NCBI RefSeq assembly: GCF_001748085.1
Contig: NZ_BBZK01000008.1
Coordinates: forward strand, 248,001 to 312,000
DNA from: Streptomyces sp. TP-A0874
GTDB taxonomy: Bacteria; Actinomycetota; Actinomycetes; Streptomycetales; Streptomycetaceae
Direction of reading: 5' to 3'
DNA length: 64,000 bases
Part shown: in pieces, positions 8,340-15,174 of the stretch
How positions within the stretch are numbered: position 1 is the stretch's first letter
How the letters are laid out: each line of letters starts with the position of its first letter
The notes under the pieces: generated by a model
Databases searched by the model: none
What the model was told of the DNA's origin: nothing
The model's input: the letters and a program-made list of their open reading frames with translations, nothing else
Position numbers and translations under genes: made by a program

Positions 8340-8957
8340 TCAGTAGCACTCGTTCTTGCCCTTCTCCACCTTCAGCGAAAGGTTCGGGAGCTTGAAGGTG
8401 CCCGCGCTGGTGGCCCAGGCGGTCTGCTTCACGTCGCTCAGCGTCGCCGACGCCGCCTCCTGGGCGAACGAGCCCGGGTCGGTGTTGTCCCCCTTCTTGA
8501 CGCCGGGCCCCTTGTTGGAATCGCCAGCCGCCACACCGATGTTGATGTCGCGGAAGGTCGCGTCCGCCTTCAGCTGGTCGAGGTCGATGTAGATGTTCTT
8601 GGCCTCGATCGGGGTGCTTCCGGTACCCGCCGACAGCCTCATCGTGACATCGCCGAAGATGGGAACCGGCATCACGACCGACTGGCACATGTTGGTGATC
8701 TCAGCGCGTTTGAACGCCGAGACCGCGACCGGGACCTTCTGACCCCCGTGTTGCGCGTCGACCGCGCCGTACTGCATGAACCCGGTGCCGTCGAGCTGCT
8801 TGGCCGTCACCTTGAACTGCTGGCCGGACATGGTGAACGAGGCCGCGACAGCGCCCTGTCCCACCGCAACACCGATCGCGGCGGTAGCCGCGACACTTGG
8901 CACCATGACGACGGCGAACCGCTTCCATCTGGTTCCGCCACGAGCCATGGACTCCAT
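8340..8957 (-). CDS. DUF6230 family exported protein
   Basis: The 205-residue protein has a basic N-terminus, a hydrophobic stretch FAVVMVPSVAATAAIGVAV and a plausible cleavage site near AVAASF (residue about 38), consistent with Sec export. The mature part is beta-rich and includes a conserved pair TNMCQSVV and a C-terminal Cys (KNECY) that could form a disulfide. AGGAGG with about 8 nt spacing marks the ATG at 8957. It is the first gene of the DUF6230-DUF6114-acidic protein operon, 114 bp ahead of the second. The family is restricted to actinomycetes as far as I know and has no established role; a cell-surface or envelope role is inference. Confidence 0.85.
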   Translation of the reverse strand: MESMARGGTRWKRFAVVMVPSVAATAAIGVAVGQGAVAASFTMSGQQFKVTAKQLDGTGFMQYGAVDAQHGGQKVPVAVSAFKRAEITNMCQSVVMPVPIFGDVTMRLSAGTGSTPIEAKNIYIDLDQLKADATFRDINIGVAAGDSNKGPGVKKGDNTDPGSFAQEAASATLSDVKQTAWATSAGTFKLPNLSLKVEKGKNECY

Positions 8958-9305
8958 GACTTTCCTCCTTCTCGGACGTACATCTCCGGTCCGGGCGGAG
9001 AGCTCGGACCTGGGATGGGAGAAGTGCTACGTCCTCGGGAAGGAGAGCGCCGTACTCGGAGACGAACTTCGTCCGAAACACCGGCGATCACCCCCGAGCG
9101 ACAACCACTGGCCACGCTCTCGCGCAACCTACTGGACAGGCCCTGTCCCGAAGAACAGAGACCCCCCTGCCCACAACCGACGGTCTGACGCCGGTCCCGC
9201 CCGGTTGGACCCAAAGACACCGCTGCACCGACTGGCGGCCGGACAGCGGGAAGGACCGAGCCTGGCCGATCGTGGTGCATGTAAGCGCTCGACACAAGGG
9301 GAGCG

Positions 9306-9319
9306 TTACTTGCGAGTAA
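9306..9319. promoter_or_regulatory. TTACT-N4-AGTAA dyad, candidate operator
   Basis: TTACTTGCGAGTAA is an inverted repeat with 5-bp arms, extending to CGTTACT/AGTAACG (9304-9321). It resembles the short palindromes bound by TetR-family regulators. It lies about 350 bp upstream of the DUF6230 gene and just downstream of a possible -10. Confidence 0.4.
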
Positions 9320-9420
9320 CGGACGGGTAGCCGAACCGCGGTCGAGGCATCCTAGCCGGACACTTACGGTCGCCGGAGCGACGGCCGGAAGAAGCGGAGG
9401 AAAACCCAAATAAGCGGACG

Positions 9421-9437
9421 AGGGATCGAAGATCCCT
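9421..9437. terminator. small hairpin downstream of YbbN-like gene
   Basis: AGGGATC-GAA-GATCCCT forms a 7-bp stem with a 3-nt loop, about 85-100 bp past the stop of the leftward thioredoxin/TPR gene. It is the second of two compact hairpins there. Terminator function is likely but a DNA-binding site is possible. Confidence 0.4.
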
Positions 9438-9449
9438 TACTCCAAGTAA
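9437..9449. promoter_or_regulatory. second TTACT-N3-AGTAA dyad
   Basis: TTACTCCAAGTAA repeats the arms seen at 9306-9319 with a 3-nt instead of a 4-nt spacer. Two copies 130 bp apart in one non-coding region suggest a shared binding protein, though the spacing difference weakens this. Confidence 0.3.
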
Positions 9450-9461
9450 CAGCGGCCGCGA

Positions 9462-9478
9462 TTGCCAAGTTTTGGCAA
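9462..9478. terminator. small hairpin downstream of YbbN-like gene
   Basis: TTGCCAA-GTT-TTGGCAA, a 7-bp stem with 3-nt loop, begins about 43 bp past the stop of the leftward thioredoxin/TPR gene. It is the first hairpin its transcript would meet. Confidence 0.45.
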
Positions 9479-9520
9479 AGGCGGCCGCCGGAACGAAATC
9501 GAGCCAGAAGTTGAGGAGGG

Positions 9521-10474
9521 TCAGAACAACACCCGCGCCAGGGCGCTCCGAGCCGCGGCCACCCGCGGGTCGTCGACGCCGACCACCTCGAAGAGCTCCA
9601 ACAGCCGCAGCCGGGCCAGGTTCCGGTCCTCCCCCGCCGAGCGCCGCACCGTCTCGACGAGTCGGCCGAAGGCGTCCTCCACATGACCGCCCACCAGGTC
9701 CAGGTCGGCGGCGGCGATCTGGGCCGTGACATCGCCCGGGGTCTCGGCCGCGGCCTTCCGCACCCGCTGCGCGTCCATCTTCTGCACCCGCTGGAGCAGT
9801 TCGGCCTGGGCCAGGCCGATCTTGGCCTCGGTGTTGCCCGGCTCGTCGGAGAGGACGTTCCGGTAGGCCTGTACCGCCCCTCCCAGGTCACCGGCGTCCA
9901 ACGCCTGCTGCGCCGCGGCCAGCGCCGGGTCCTGCGGCCCGACCGGCTCGGGGGCCGGCTCGGCCGTGTCCTCCGGCCCGACGGGCGCGCCCACGATCCC
10001 GAACCGCTGCTCGGAGACCTGGATCAGCTGGTCCAGCACCTCACGGATCTGCGGCTCCGGTGAGGCCCCCTGGAACAGCGGCAGCGCCTGTCCGGCGACC
10101 ACCGCGAACACCGCCGGAATCCCCTGGATCCCGAACTGCTGCGACAGCAACTGGTTGGCGTCGACGTCGACCTTGGCCAGCACGAAGCGTCCGGCGTACT
10201 CCGTCGCCAGCCGCTCCAGCACCGGTCCGAGCTGCTTACACGGCTCGCACCACTCGGCCCAGAAGTCGATGACCACCGGGACCTCGCTGGAGCGTCGGAG
10301 CACCTCCTCCTCGAACCCGGCCTCATCCACGTTGATCACCAGGCTCGCGGGCGAGGGTGCCGCGCCGCCGGCCCGGTCGGCGCGAGCCTGCTCCGCCTTC
10401 TGCTTCGCTTCCCCGGCGGCCTTCACCGCCGCGAGGTCGACGACCCCGCTCATGGACATGTTCCGTGGCTGCAT
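9521..10474 (-). CDS. thioredoxin-fold protein with TPR tail, YbbN/CnoX-like co-chaperone
   Basis: 317 residues. An N-terminal region of about 45 residues (PRNMSMSGVVDLAAVKAAGE) precedes a thioredoxin domain (about 48-160) with the active-site pair WAEWCEPCK at Cys76 and Cys79 and the cis-Pro segment GIQGIPAVFAV. After an acidic linker comes a tetratricopeptide-like helical region (about 190-317). This is the arrangement of YbbN/CnoX proteins, which bind client proteins and help chaperones under oxidative stress; the intact CxxC implies possible redox activity. The ATG at 10474 has GGGAGG about 9 nt upstream. It lies downstream of icmA in the same direction but is separated from it by a strong terminator, so it is probably transcribed alone. 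Confidence 0.88.
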   Translation of the reverse strand: MQPRNMSMSGVVDLAAVKAAGEAKQKAEQARADRAGGAAPSPASLVINVDEAGFEEEVLRRSSEVPVVIDFWAEWCEPCKQLGPVLERLATEYAGRFVLAKVDVDANQLLSQQFGIQGIPAVFAVVAGQALPLFQGASPEPQIREVLDQLIQVSEQRFGIVGAPVGPEDTAEPAPEPVGPQDPALAAAQQALDAGDLGGAVQAYRNVLSDEPGNTEAKIGLAQAELLQRVQKMDAQRVRKAAAETPGDVTAQIAAADLDLVGGHVEDAFGRLVETVRRSAGEDRNLARLRLLELFEVVGVDDPRVAAARSALARVLF

Positions 10475-10627
10475 GGGTACATCCTCCCTCGTTCCGGCCG
10501 GGGATGGAAAAAAGCCTTGCCCGGGTGGCCGCCCCGTCCCATGACGGCGCCCCGGGCCGCCGACCGGTCCGAGTCCGGGAGCAACCCCGGCACCCGCGGA
10601 ACCGGCCGACGGGCGAGGTCCGGCAGG

Positions 10628-10663
10628 CAGACCCGCTGCGACGCTCGCACCGCAGCGGGTCTG
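10628..10663 (-). terminator. terminator of icmA
   Basis: A perfect 13-bp stem, CAGACCCGCTGCG at 10628-10640 with its complement at 10651-10663, closes a 10-nt loop. It lies about 95 bp after the icmA stop and ahead of the next leftward gene. Confidence 0.8.
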
Positions 10664-10756
10664 TCCGCCGGGACGGCGCTCAGTGCCGCACCAAGGCGGT
10701 GTTCACCCGCCGGCGAAGGTCCCCCTTACGCGGTACTAGTGCCGTATCAGGCGACG

Positions 10757-12457
10757 CTAGAAGCCCGGCGGCTCGGTGTAGACCCCCCACTCCTCGCGGA
10801 GGGCGCCGCAGATCTCGCCGAGCGTGGCCTCGGCCCGCACCGCCTCCAGCATCGGCTCGATCATGTTGCCGCCGTCGCGCGCGACCCGGAGCATGTCGTC
10901 CAGCGTCCTGCGCACCCGCGCTTCGTCACGGGCCGCCCGGCGGTCGGCGAGCACCCGCACCTGCTCCCGCTCGACCTCGTGGCTGACCCGCAGGATCTCC
11001 AGGTCCCCGGTGACCGAGCCTTGGTGGCAGTTGACCCCGACCACCCGCTTGTCCTTCTTCTCCAGCGCCTGCTGGTAGCGGAAGGCGGACTCGGCGATCT
11101 CCCCGGTGAACCAGCCGTCCTCGATACCGCGGAGGATGCCCGAGGTCATCGGTCCGATGGGGTGCTCCCCGCTGGGCACCGCCCGGCGCCCGCGCTCCTG
11201 GATACCGGCGAAGATCTTCTCGGCGTCGGCCTCGATCCGGTCGGTGAGCGCCTCGACGTACCAGGAGCCGCCGAGCGGGTCGGCGACGTTGGCCACCCCG
11301 GTCTCCTCCATCAGCACCTGCTGGGTGCGGAGCGCGATCTCGGCGGCCTGTTCGGAGGGGAGGGCGAGGGTCTCGTCCAGCGCGTTGGTGTGCAGGGAGT
11401 TGGTGCCGCCCAGCACGGCGGAGAGCGCCTCGACCGCGGTCCGCACGACGTTGTTGTACGGCTGCTGGGCGGTGAGCGAGACACCCGCGGTCTGGGTGTG
11501 GAACCGCAGCCACTGCGCCTTCTCGCTCCGCGCCCCGTAGGTGTCCCGCATCCAGCGGGCCCAGATCCGGCGGGCCGCCCGGAACTTGGCGATCTCCTCG
11601 AAGAAGTCCAGATGGGCGTCGAAGAAGAAGGACAGCCCCGGAGCGAAGGTGTCGACGTCGAGCCCCCGGCTCAGCCCGAGTTCCACGTAGCCGAAACCGT
11701 CCGCCAGCGTGTAGGCCAGCTCCTGCGCGGCCGTGGCACCCGCTTCCCGGATGTGGTAACCGGAGACCGACAGCGGCTTGTACGCCGGGATGCCGCGAGC
11801 GCAGTGCTCCATCAGGTCGCCGATGAGACGCAGATGCGGCTCGGGCTGGAAGAGCCACTCCTTCTGGGCGATGTACTCCTTGAAGATGTCGGTCTGGAGG
11901 GTGCCGTTGAGCACCCCCGGGTCGACGCCCTGGCGCTCGGCGGCCACCAGGTACATGCAGAAGACGGGGACGGCGGGACCACTGATCGTCATGGAGGTGG
12001 TGACATCGCCGAGCGGGATGTCCCGGAAGAGCACCTCCATGTCGGCCGCGGAGTCGATGGCCACCCCGCAGTGGCCCACCTCACCGAGGGACTGCGGTTC
12101 GTCGGAGTCCCGGCCCATCAGGGTCGGCATGTCGAAGGCGACGGAGAGCCCACCGCCGCCCGCCTCCAGGATCATCTTGTACCGCTCGTTGGTCTGCTCG
12201 GCGTTGCCGAAGCCGGCGAACTGGCGGATGGTCCAGGTCCGGCCGCGGTAGCCGGTCGGGTAGAGCCCCCGGGTGAAGGGGAACTCCCCGGGCCAGCCGA
12301 TCCGCTCGAAACCGGGCACGGAGGCCCCTTCCGGGGGCCCGTAGACCGGTTCGACCGGGTCTCCGGAGAGGGTGGAGAAATCAGCGTCCCGCTTGCGGGC
12401 GGCGTCGTACCTGGCCTGCCAGCGGCGGCGGCCCTCTGCGATGGCTTCGGAGTCCAT
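10757..12457 (-). CDS. icmA: isobutyryl-CoA mutase large subunit
   Basis: Coenzyme B12-dependent interconversion of isobutyryl-CoA and n-butyryl-CoA, linking valine breakdown with butyryl/ethylmalonyl-CoA and polyketide precursor supply. It is 566 residues, the length of Streptomyces IcmA. The residues that separate this enzyme from methylmalonyl-CoA mutase are visible: Phe80 in TIRQFAGFG (Tyr in methylmalonyl-CoA mutase) and Gln198 in KEYIAQKEW (Arg in methylmalonyl-CoA mutase). The catalytic His segment is SGYHIREAGATA. The B12-binding domain is absent because it resides on the small subunit IcmB, not in this window. meaB, epimerase and a cobalamin adenosyltransferase lie further along. The start is set by a leaderless-type promoter 6 nt upstream covered by a large palindrome. 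Confidence 0.95.
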   Translation of the reverse strand: MDSEAIAEGRRRWQARYDAARKRDADFSTLSGDPVEPVYGPPEGASVPGFERIGWPGEFPFTRGLYPTGYRGRTWTIRQFAGFGNAEQTNERYKMILEAGGGGLSVAFDMPTLMGRDSDEPQSLGEVGHCGVAIDSAADMEVLFRDIPLGDVTTSMTISGPAVPVFCMYLVAAERQGVDPGVLNGTLQTDIFKEYIAQKEWLFQPEPHLRLIGDLMEHCARGIPAYKPLSVSGYHIREAGATAAQELAYTLADGFGYVELGLSRGLDVDTFAPGLSFFFDAHLDFFEEIAKFRAARRIWARWMRDTYGARSEKAQWLRFHTQTAGVSLTAQQPYNNVVRTAVEALSAVLGGTNSLHTNALDETLALPSEQAAEIALRTQQVLMEETGVANVADPLGGSWYVEALTDRIEADAEKIFAGIQERGRRAVPSGEHPIGPMTSGILRGIEDGWFTGEIAESAFRYQQALEKKDKRVVGVNCHQGSVTGDLEILRVSHEVEREQVRVLADRRAARDEARVRRTLDDMLRVARDGGNMIEPMLEAVRAEATLGEICGALREEWGVYTEPPGF

Positions 12458-12463
12458 GGGACA

Positions 12464-12493
12464 AATTTACTTGGACGTCCTAGTAATTGTCGA
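12464..12493 (-). promoter_or_regulatory. leaderless icmA promoter
   Basis: On the leftward strand -35 TCGACA (12488-12493) and -10 TAAATT (12464-12469) are separated by 18 bp, and the -10 ends 6 nt before the ATG. The -35 matches TTGACA at 5 of 6 positions. There is no Shine-Dalgarno, so the mRNA should begin at or beside the ATG. Confidence 0.65.
12467..12486. promoter_or_regulatory. 20-bp near-palindrome overlapping the icmA promoter
   Basis: TTACTTGGACGTCCTAGTAA is symmetrical about GGAC/GTCC with one mismatched pair. It fills the spacer and most of the -10 of the icmA promoter, a classic repressor position. The regulator is not identifiable here; the MarR protein at 13 kb is the nearest candidate by position only. 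Confidence 0.65.
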
Positions 12494-12539
12494 TGGCAGT
12501 GGCCGTCCGGACCACCCGGCGCTCCGCCCGGCGGGGAGA

Positions 12540-12872
12540 CTACGCCCGCGCCGGCTCCGCCGCGTCGTCGGCGAACAGCGGCTCCAGCTCGCGGACGATC
12601 TTCCGTTCGACGAAGAAGGCAGCCGTCGGCAGCGTGCCGGAGAGCAGCACCCACAGCAGCTTGCCGAAGCCCCACTTGGCCTTGGAGCCCAGGTCGAAGG
12701 CGAAAACCAGGTAGATGATGTAGAGCAGGCCGTGCGCCTGGGAGACCGCGAAGGTGAGGTCCTCACCCTTGCCGAAGCCGTACTTGAAGACCATGCAGGC
12801 GCAGAGCAGGAGCAGCATCACAGCGGTGACATAGGCCATCACCCGGTACCGGGTGACCACACTCTTCTTCAT
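12540..12872 (-). CDS. DUF3817 small integral membrane protein
   Basis: 110 residues from the ATG at 12872; the longer upstream frame runs back into the MarR terminator. Three hydrophobic segments are visible: YVTAVMLLLLCACMVFKY, HGLLYIIYLVFAFDL and FGKLLWVLLSGTLPTAAFFVE. Between them is the family-typical SQAHGLLY motif. DUF3817 proteins are small actinobacterial membrane proteins of unknown function, some annotated YdzA-like. A TACGCT element 7 nt before the ATG suggests a leaderless transcript. A paralog lies at 14 kb, and the two flank a MarR regulator and a thiamine-binding protein gene. Confidence 0.85.
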   Translation of the reverse strand: MKKSVVTRYRVMAYVTAVMLLLLCACMVFKYGFGKGEDLTFAVSQAHGLLYIIYLVFAFDLGSKAKWGFGKLLWVLLSGTLPTAAFFVERKIVRELEPLFADDAAEPARA

Positions 12873-12936
12873 GACATCGAGCGTATCCGGTCGTATCGGG
12901 CCATCCACCGGTGCCCCCCGAGGCCACCCGGCACCC

Positions 12937-12966
12937 GCCCCCGGGACCGACGGCACCACCGGGGGC
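12937..12966 (-). terminator. terminator of the MarR gene
   Basis: GCCCCCGG at 12937-12944 pairs with CCGGGGGC at 12959-12966 around a 14-nt loop, immediately after the MarR stop codon at 12967. Confidence 0.5.
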
Positions 12967-13515
12967 CTATCCCCAGGCGCCGGATTCCCGGTGCCCACCG
13001 GGATCCCCGGTCTCCTCGAAGTCCTGCGCGGCGACCCGCAGCGGGCGCAGCATGGCGAAGATCTCCCCGCACTCCTCGGCGTCGTAGACGCTCAGCCCGA
13101 AGTCCATGGCCATCAGGTCCCGGGTCGCGGACTCCACCACTCCGCGCCCCCGGTCGGTGATGGCCGCGAGGACCCCGCGGCCGTCGTTGGGGTTGGGGCG
13201 CTTCTCCACCAGTCCCGAGCGGACCAACCGGTCGACAGTGTTGGTGACCGAGGTCGGGTGGACCATCAACCGTTCACCGATCTTCGACATCGGCAGCTCG
13301 CCCTCCTTGCTGAAGGTGAGCAGCACCAACGCCTCGTAGCGGGCGAAGGTGAGACCGTACGGTTTGACGACCGCGTCGACCTGACCGAGCAGGATCTGCT
13401 GGGCCCGCATGATCGAGGTGATCGCCGCCATCGCCGGCACGGAGCCCCATCGCTGCTTCCACAGCTCGTCGGCTCGGGCGATCGGATCGAAGGGGAGGCT
13501 GAGCGGCTTCGGCAC
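12967..13515 (-). CDS. MarR-family transcriptional regulator
   Basis: 182 residues with the winged-helix core of MarR proteins. The recognition-helix region is HPTSVTNTVDRLVRSGLVEK, followed by the wing NPNDGRGVLAAITDRGR. N-terminal and C-terminal helices form the dimer interface. The preceding segment FARYEALVLLTFSKEGELPM is also typical. The GTG start at 13515 is placed by a leaderless promoter. Ligand and targets cannot be read from sequence. Its position upstream of a DUF3817 gene and icmA makes the icmA palindrome a candidate target, but that is only positional. Confidence 0.9.
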   Translation of the reverse strand: MPKPLSLPFDPIARADELWKQRWGSVPAMAAITSIMRAQQILLGQVDAVVKPYGLTFARYEALVLLTFSKEGELPMSKIGERLMVHPTSVTNTVDRLVRSGLVEKRPNPNDGRGVLAAITDRGRGVVESATRDLMAMDFGLSVYDAEECGEIFAMLRPLRVAAQDFEETGDPGGHRESGAWG

Positions 13516-13521
13516 GGTTCG

Positions 13522-13550
13522 ACCTTACCGGTCGGTCATATGTCGGTCAG
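13522..13550 (-). promoter_or_regulatory. leaderless promoter of the MarR gene
   Basis: On the leftward strand CTGACC (13545-13550), a 17-bp spacer and TAAGGT (13522-13527) end 6 nt before the GTG. Sequence and spacing both match a housekeeping sigma promoter, and there is no ribosome-binding site. GACCGAC repeats in the spacer could allow autoregulation. Confidence 0.6.
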
Positions 13551-13675
13551 CCCCGTCTCAGTCTTCGGATGGCTTCCGAACGCTGCCCCCACCCGTGCGG
13601 CGCGGGCCACAGCCGACCAACCGCGCGGACGAGGTGCCGCGTCCGCCCCGGACCGGCGACCGGGGCCGGCCCGGT

Positions 13676-13981
13676 TCAGGAAGCGGAGGGACCGGAGAGG
13701 TGTCGTTCGACGGAGTCGACCTTGGCGCGCAGGCCGTCGGCGACCCCCGGCCGGACATCCGCCTTGAGGACCAGGGAGACGCGGGGTGCGCGCCGCTCCA
13801 CGGCCTCGACGGCACGGCGGACGACCTCCATCACCTCGTCCCACTCCCCCTCGACACTGGTGAACATCGCGTCCGTGTGGTTCGGCAGCCCTGACTCGCG
13901 GACCACCCGCACCGCCTCGGCCACGTGTTCACCGACTTCCTCGCCGACCCCCAGCGGGGTGACGGAGAACGCGACGATCAT
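13676..13981 (-). CDS. MTH1187-family thiamine-binding protein
   Basis: 101 residues, starting MIVAFSVTPLGVGEEVGEHV, the usual N-terminus of the small alpha/beta MTH1187/YqgV family. Segments PNHTDAMFTSVEGEWDEV and RVSLVLKADVRPG are conserved. Structures of the family show ferredoxin-like folds that bind thiamine-type ligands. The ATG overlaps the stop of the upstream DUF3817 gene by 4 bp (ATGA), so the two are translationally coupled. The role in the cell is not settled; thiamine salvage or sensing is inference from the family. Confidence 0.85.
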   Translation of the reverse strand: MIVAFSVTPLGVGEEVGEHVAEAVRVVRESGLPNHTDAMFTSVEGEWDEVMEVVRRAVEAVERRAPRVSLVLKADVRPGVADGLRAKVDSVERHLSGPSAS

Positions 13982-14346
13982 GATCCGACGACCCCTTCCG
14001 CGGCCTCGCGGACCTCGGCGGCCCCGGCTTCCGCCCCTGCCGCCTCCCGGCTCTCGATCTCCCGGCGCAGCCAGCGTTCGGCGAGGAAGCCACCGGCCGG
14101 CACCACGGCCAGCAGGAAGTAGGACGCCGCCGTCCGGTAGGACCACTTCGCCCGGTTCAGCGCGTCCAGCCAGAAGACGACGAAGAGCACGAAGAGCACC
14201 CCGTGGATCGAGCCCATCACCATCACGGCGTCGAAGTCCGTGGTGCGCTTGAGCACCGAACAGAGGAGGAGCAGGAGGAAGGAGAGTGTCTCGGGTACGC
14301 AGACCCCGCGCAGCCGGCGGAGAGCGGAGACGGTCTTGGTATCCAC
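13978..14346 (-). CDS. DUF3817 membrane protein, second copy
   Basis: 122 residues from a GTG at 14346 preceded by AGGAAGAGG. Three hydrophobic segments are visible: TLSFLLLLLCSVLK, GSIHGVLFVLFVVFWLDAL and ASYFLLAVVPAGGFLAERW. The order and the SIHG/HGVLF motif match the paralog at 12.5-12.9 kb, with an added Ala/Glu-rich C-terminal tail. It overlaps the thiamine-binding protein gene by 4 bp, suggesting a joint function. The product is unknown; substrate transport has not been shown for the family to my knowledge. Confidence 0.85.
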   Translation of the reverse strand: MDTKTVSALRRLRGVCVPETLSFLLLLLCSVLKRTTDFDAVMVMGSIHGVLFVLFVVFWLDALNRAKWSYRTAASYFLLAVVPAGGFLAERWLRREIESREAAGAEAGAAEVREAAEGVVGS

Positions 14347-14499
14347 GCGAACCTCTTCCTGAACAGCGGCGCGCCAGCCGTGGGCGCTCCGGGACGTCCT
14401 TGCCAGACGCCCTCCATACTGCCAGGCATTCCTCCGCATCCCGGGCATCGGCCCCGCGGGCGCCGCTCCCGGGCGGCCGCCGTCCGCCCGGCCGCCACT

Positions 14500-14528
14500 A
14501 TGAGCGGGCCGGTTCGAGCCGATACCGT
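14500..14528 (+). promoter_or_regulatory. leaderless promoter of the AIM24 operon
   Basis: ATGAGC (14500-14505), 17 bp, then TACCGT (14523-14528) ending 7 nt before the GTG at 14536. No ribosome-binding site precedes this GTG, which supports the leaderless reading. Confidence 0.4.
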
Positions 14529-14535
14529 CAACCCC

Positions 14536-15174
14536 GTGCCTCAGTTCCGACTACAAGACAAGATGGTGCTCGCGGTCGACCTCGCGGGCGACGCCGTCAA
14601 GGCCAAGAACGGTTCGATGGTGGCTTACCAGGGGGACCTCACCTTCAAGAAGATGACGGGGGGCGGGGACGGACTGCGCGGCATGGTGACCCGTCGGCTC
14701 ACCGGTGAGCAGATGGAGGTCATGGAGGTGAAGGGCCACGGGACCTGCTTCTTCGCCGACGAGGCCACCGAGGTCAACCTGGTGTCGCTCAACGCCGACA
14801 AGCTCTACGTGGAGGCTTCGAACCTGCTCTGCACCGACTCCGCGTTGCGTACCGGCACCAGCTTCACCGGCCTGCGCGGAGCCGCCCAGGGCAGCGGTCT
14901 GTTCACCACCACCGTGGAGGGCACCGGGCAGGCGGCGATCATGTCGCACGGCCCCGCGGTGGTGCTGCGGGTCTCCTCCCAGTACCCGCTCCAGGTGGAC
15001 CCCGGCGCCTACATCGCGCACTCCGGCAACCTCCACCAGAGCTTCCAGACCGGCGTGAACTTCCGGACGTTCGTCGGCGAGGGCTCCGGGGAGTCCTTCC
15101 AGATCCGCTTCGAGGGCGAGGGGCTGGTCTACGTCCAGCCCAGCGAGCGGGCCACCCTGGGGGGTCAGCTCTGA
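14536..15174 (+). CDS. AIM24 family protein, first of three tandem copies
   Basis: 212 residues beginning VPQFRLQDKMVLAVDLAGDA. AIM24 proteins are all-beta, related to a mitochondrial inner-membrane organising protein of yeast. Typical segments are KNGSMVAYQGDLTFKKM, GHGTCFFADEATEVNLVSL and GLFTTTVEGTGQAAIMSHGP. No signal peptide or membrane span is visible, so a cytoplasmic or peripheral-membrane location is likely. Its stop shares a base with the start of the next copy. A longer upstream frame overlaps the divergent DUF3817 gene and is rejected. Function in bacteria is unknown. Confidence 0.85.
   Translation: MPQFRLQDKMVLAVDLAGDAVKAKNGSMVAYQGDLTFKKMTGGGDGLRGMVTRRLTGEQMEVMEVKGHGTCFFADEATEVNLVSLNADKLYVEASNLLCTDSALRTGTSFTGLRGAAQGSGLFTTTVEGTGQAAIMSHGPAVVLRVSSQYPLQVDPGAYIAHSGNLHQSFQTGVNFRTFVGEGSGESFQIRFEGEGLVYVQPSERATLGGQL

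Larger units (their letters stand above)
8958..9520. other. long non-coding region upstream of the DUF6230 operon
   Basis: These 563 bases lie between two leftward genes and hold no convincing reading frame. The right end carries two small hairpins after the YbbN-like gene. The rest contains two TTACT...AGTAA dyads, at 9306-9319 and 9437-9449. A possible -10 TAGGAT (leftward strand, 9350-9355) would give a leader of nearly 400 nt for the DUF6230 gene. Such a long leader or promoter region is unusual for this chromosome. Confidence 0.5.

Noticed and set aside
14203..14535. N-terminal extension of the first AIM24 protein
   Set aside because: It runs antisense through the DUF3817 gene and has no family homology; the GTG at 14536 fits the family start.
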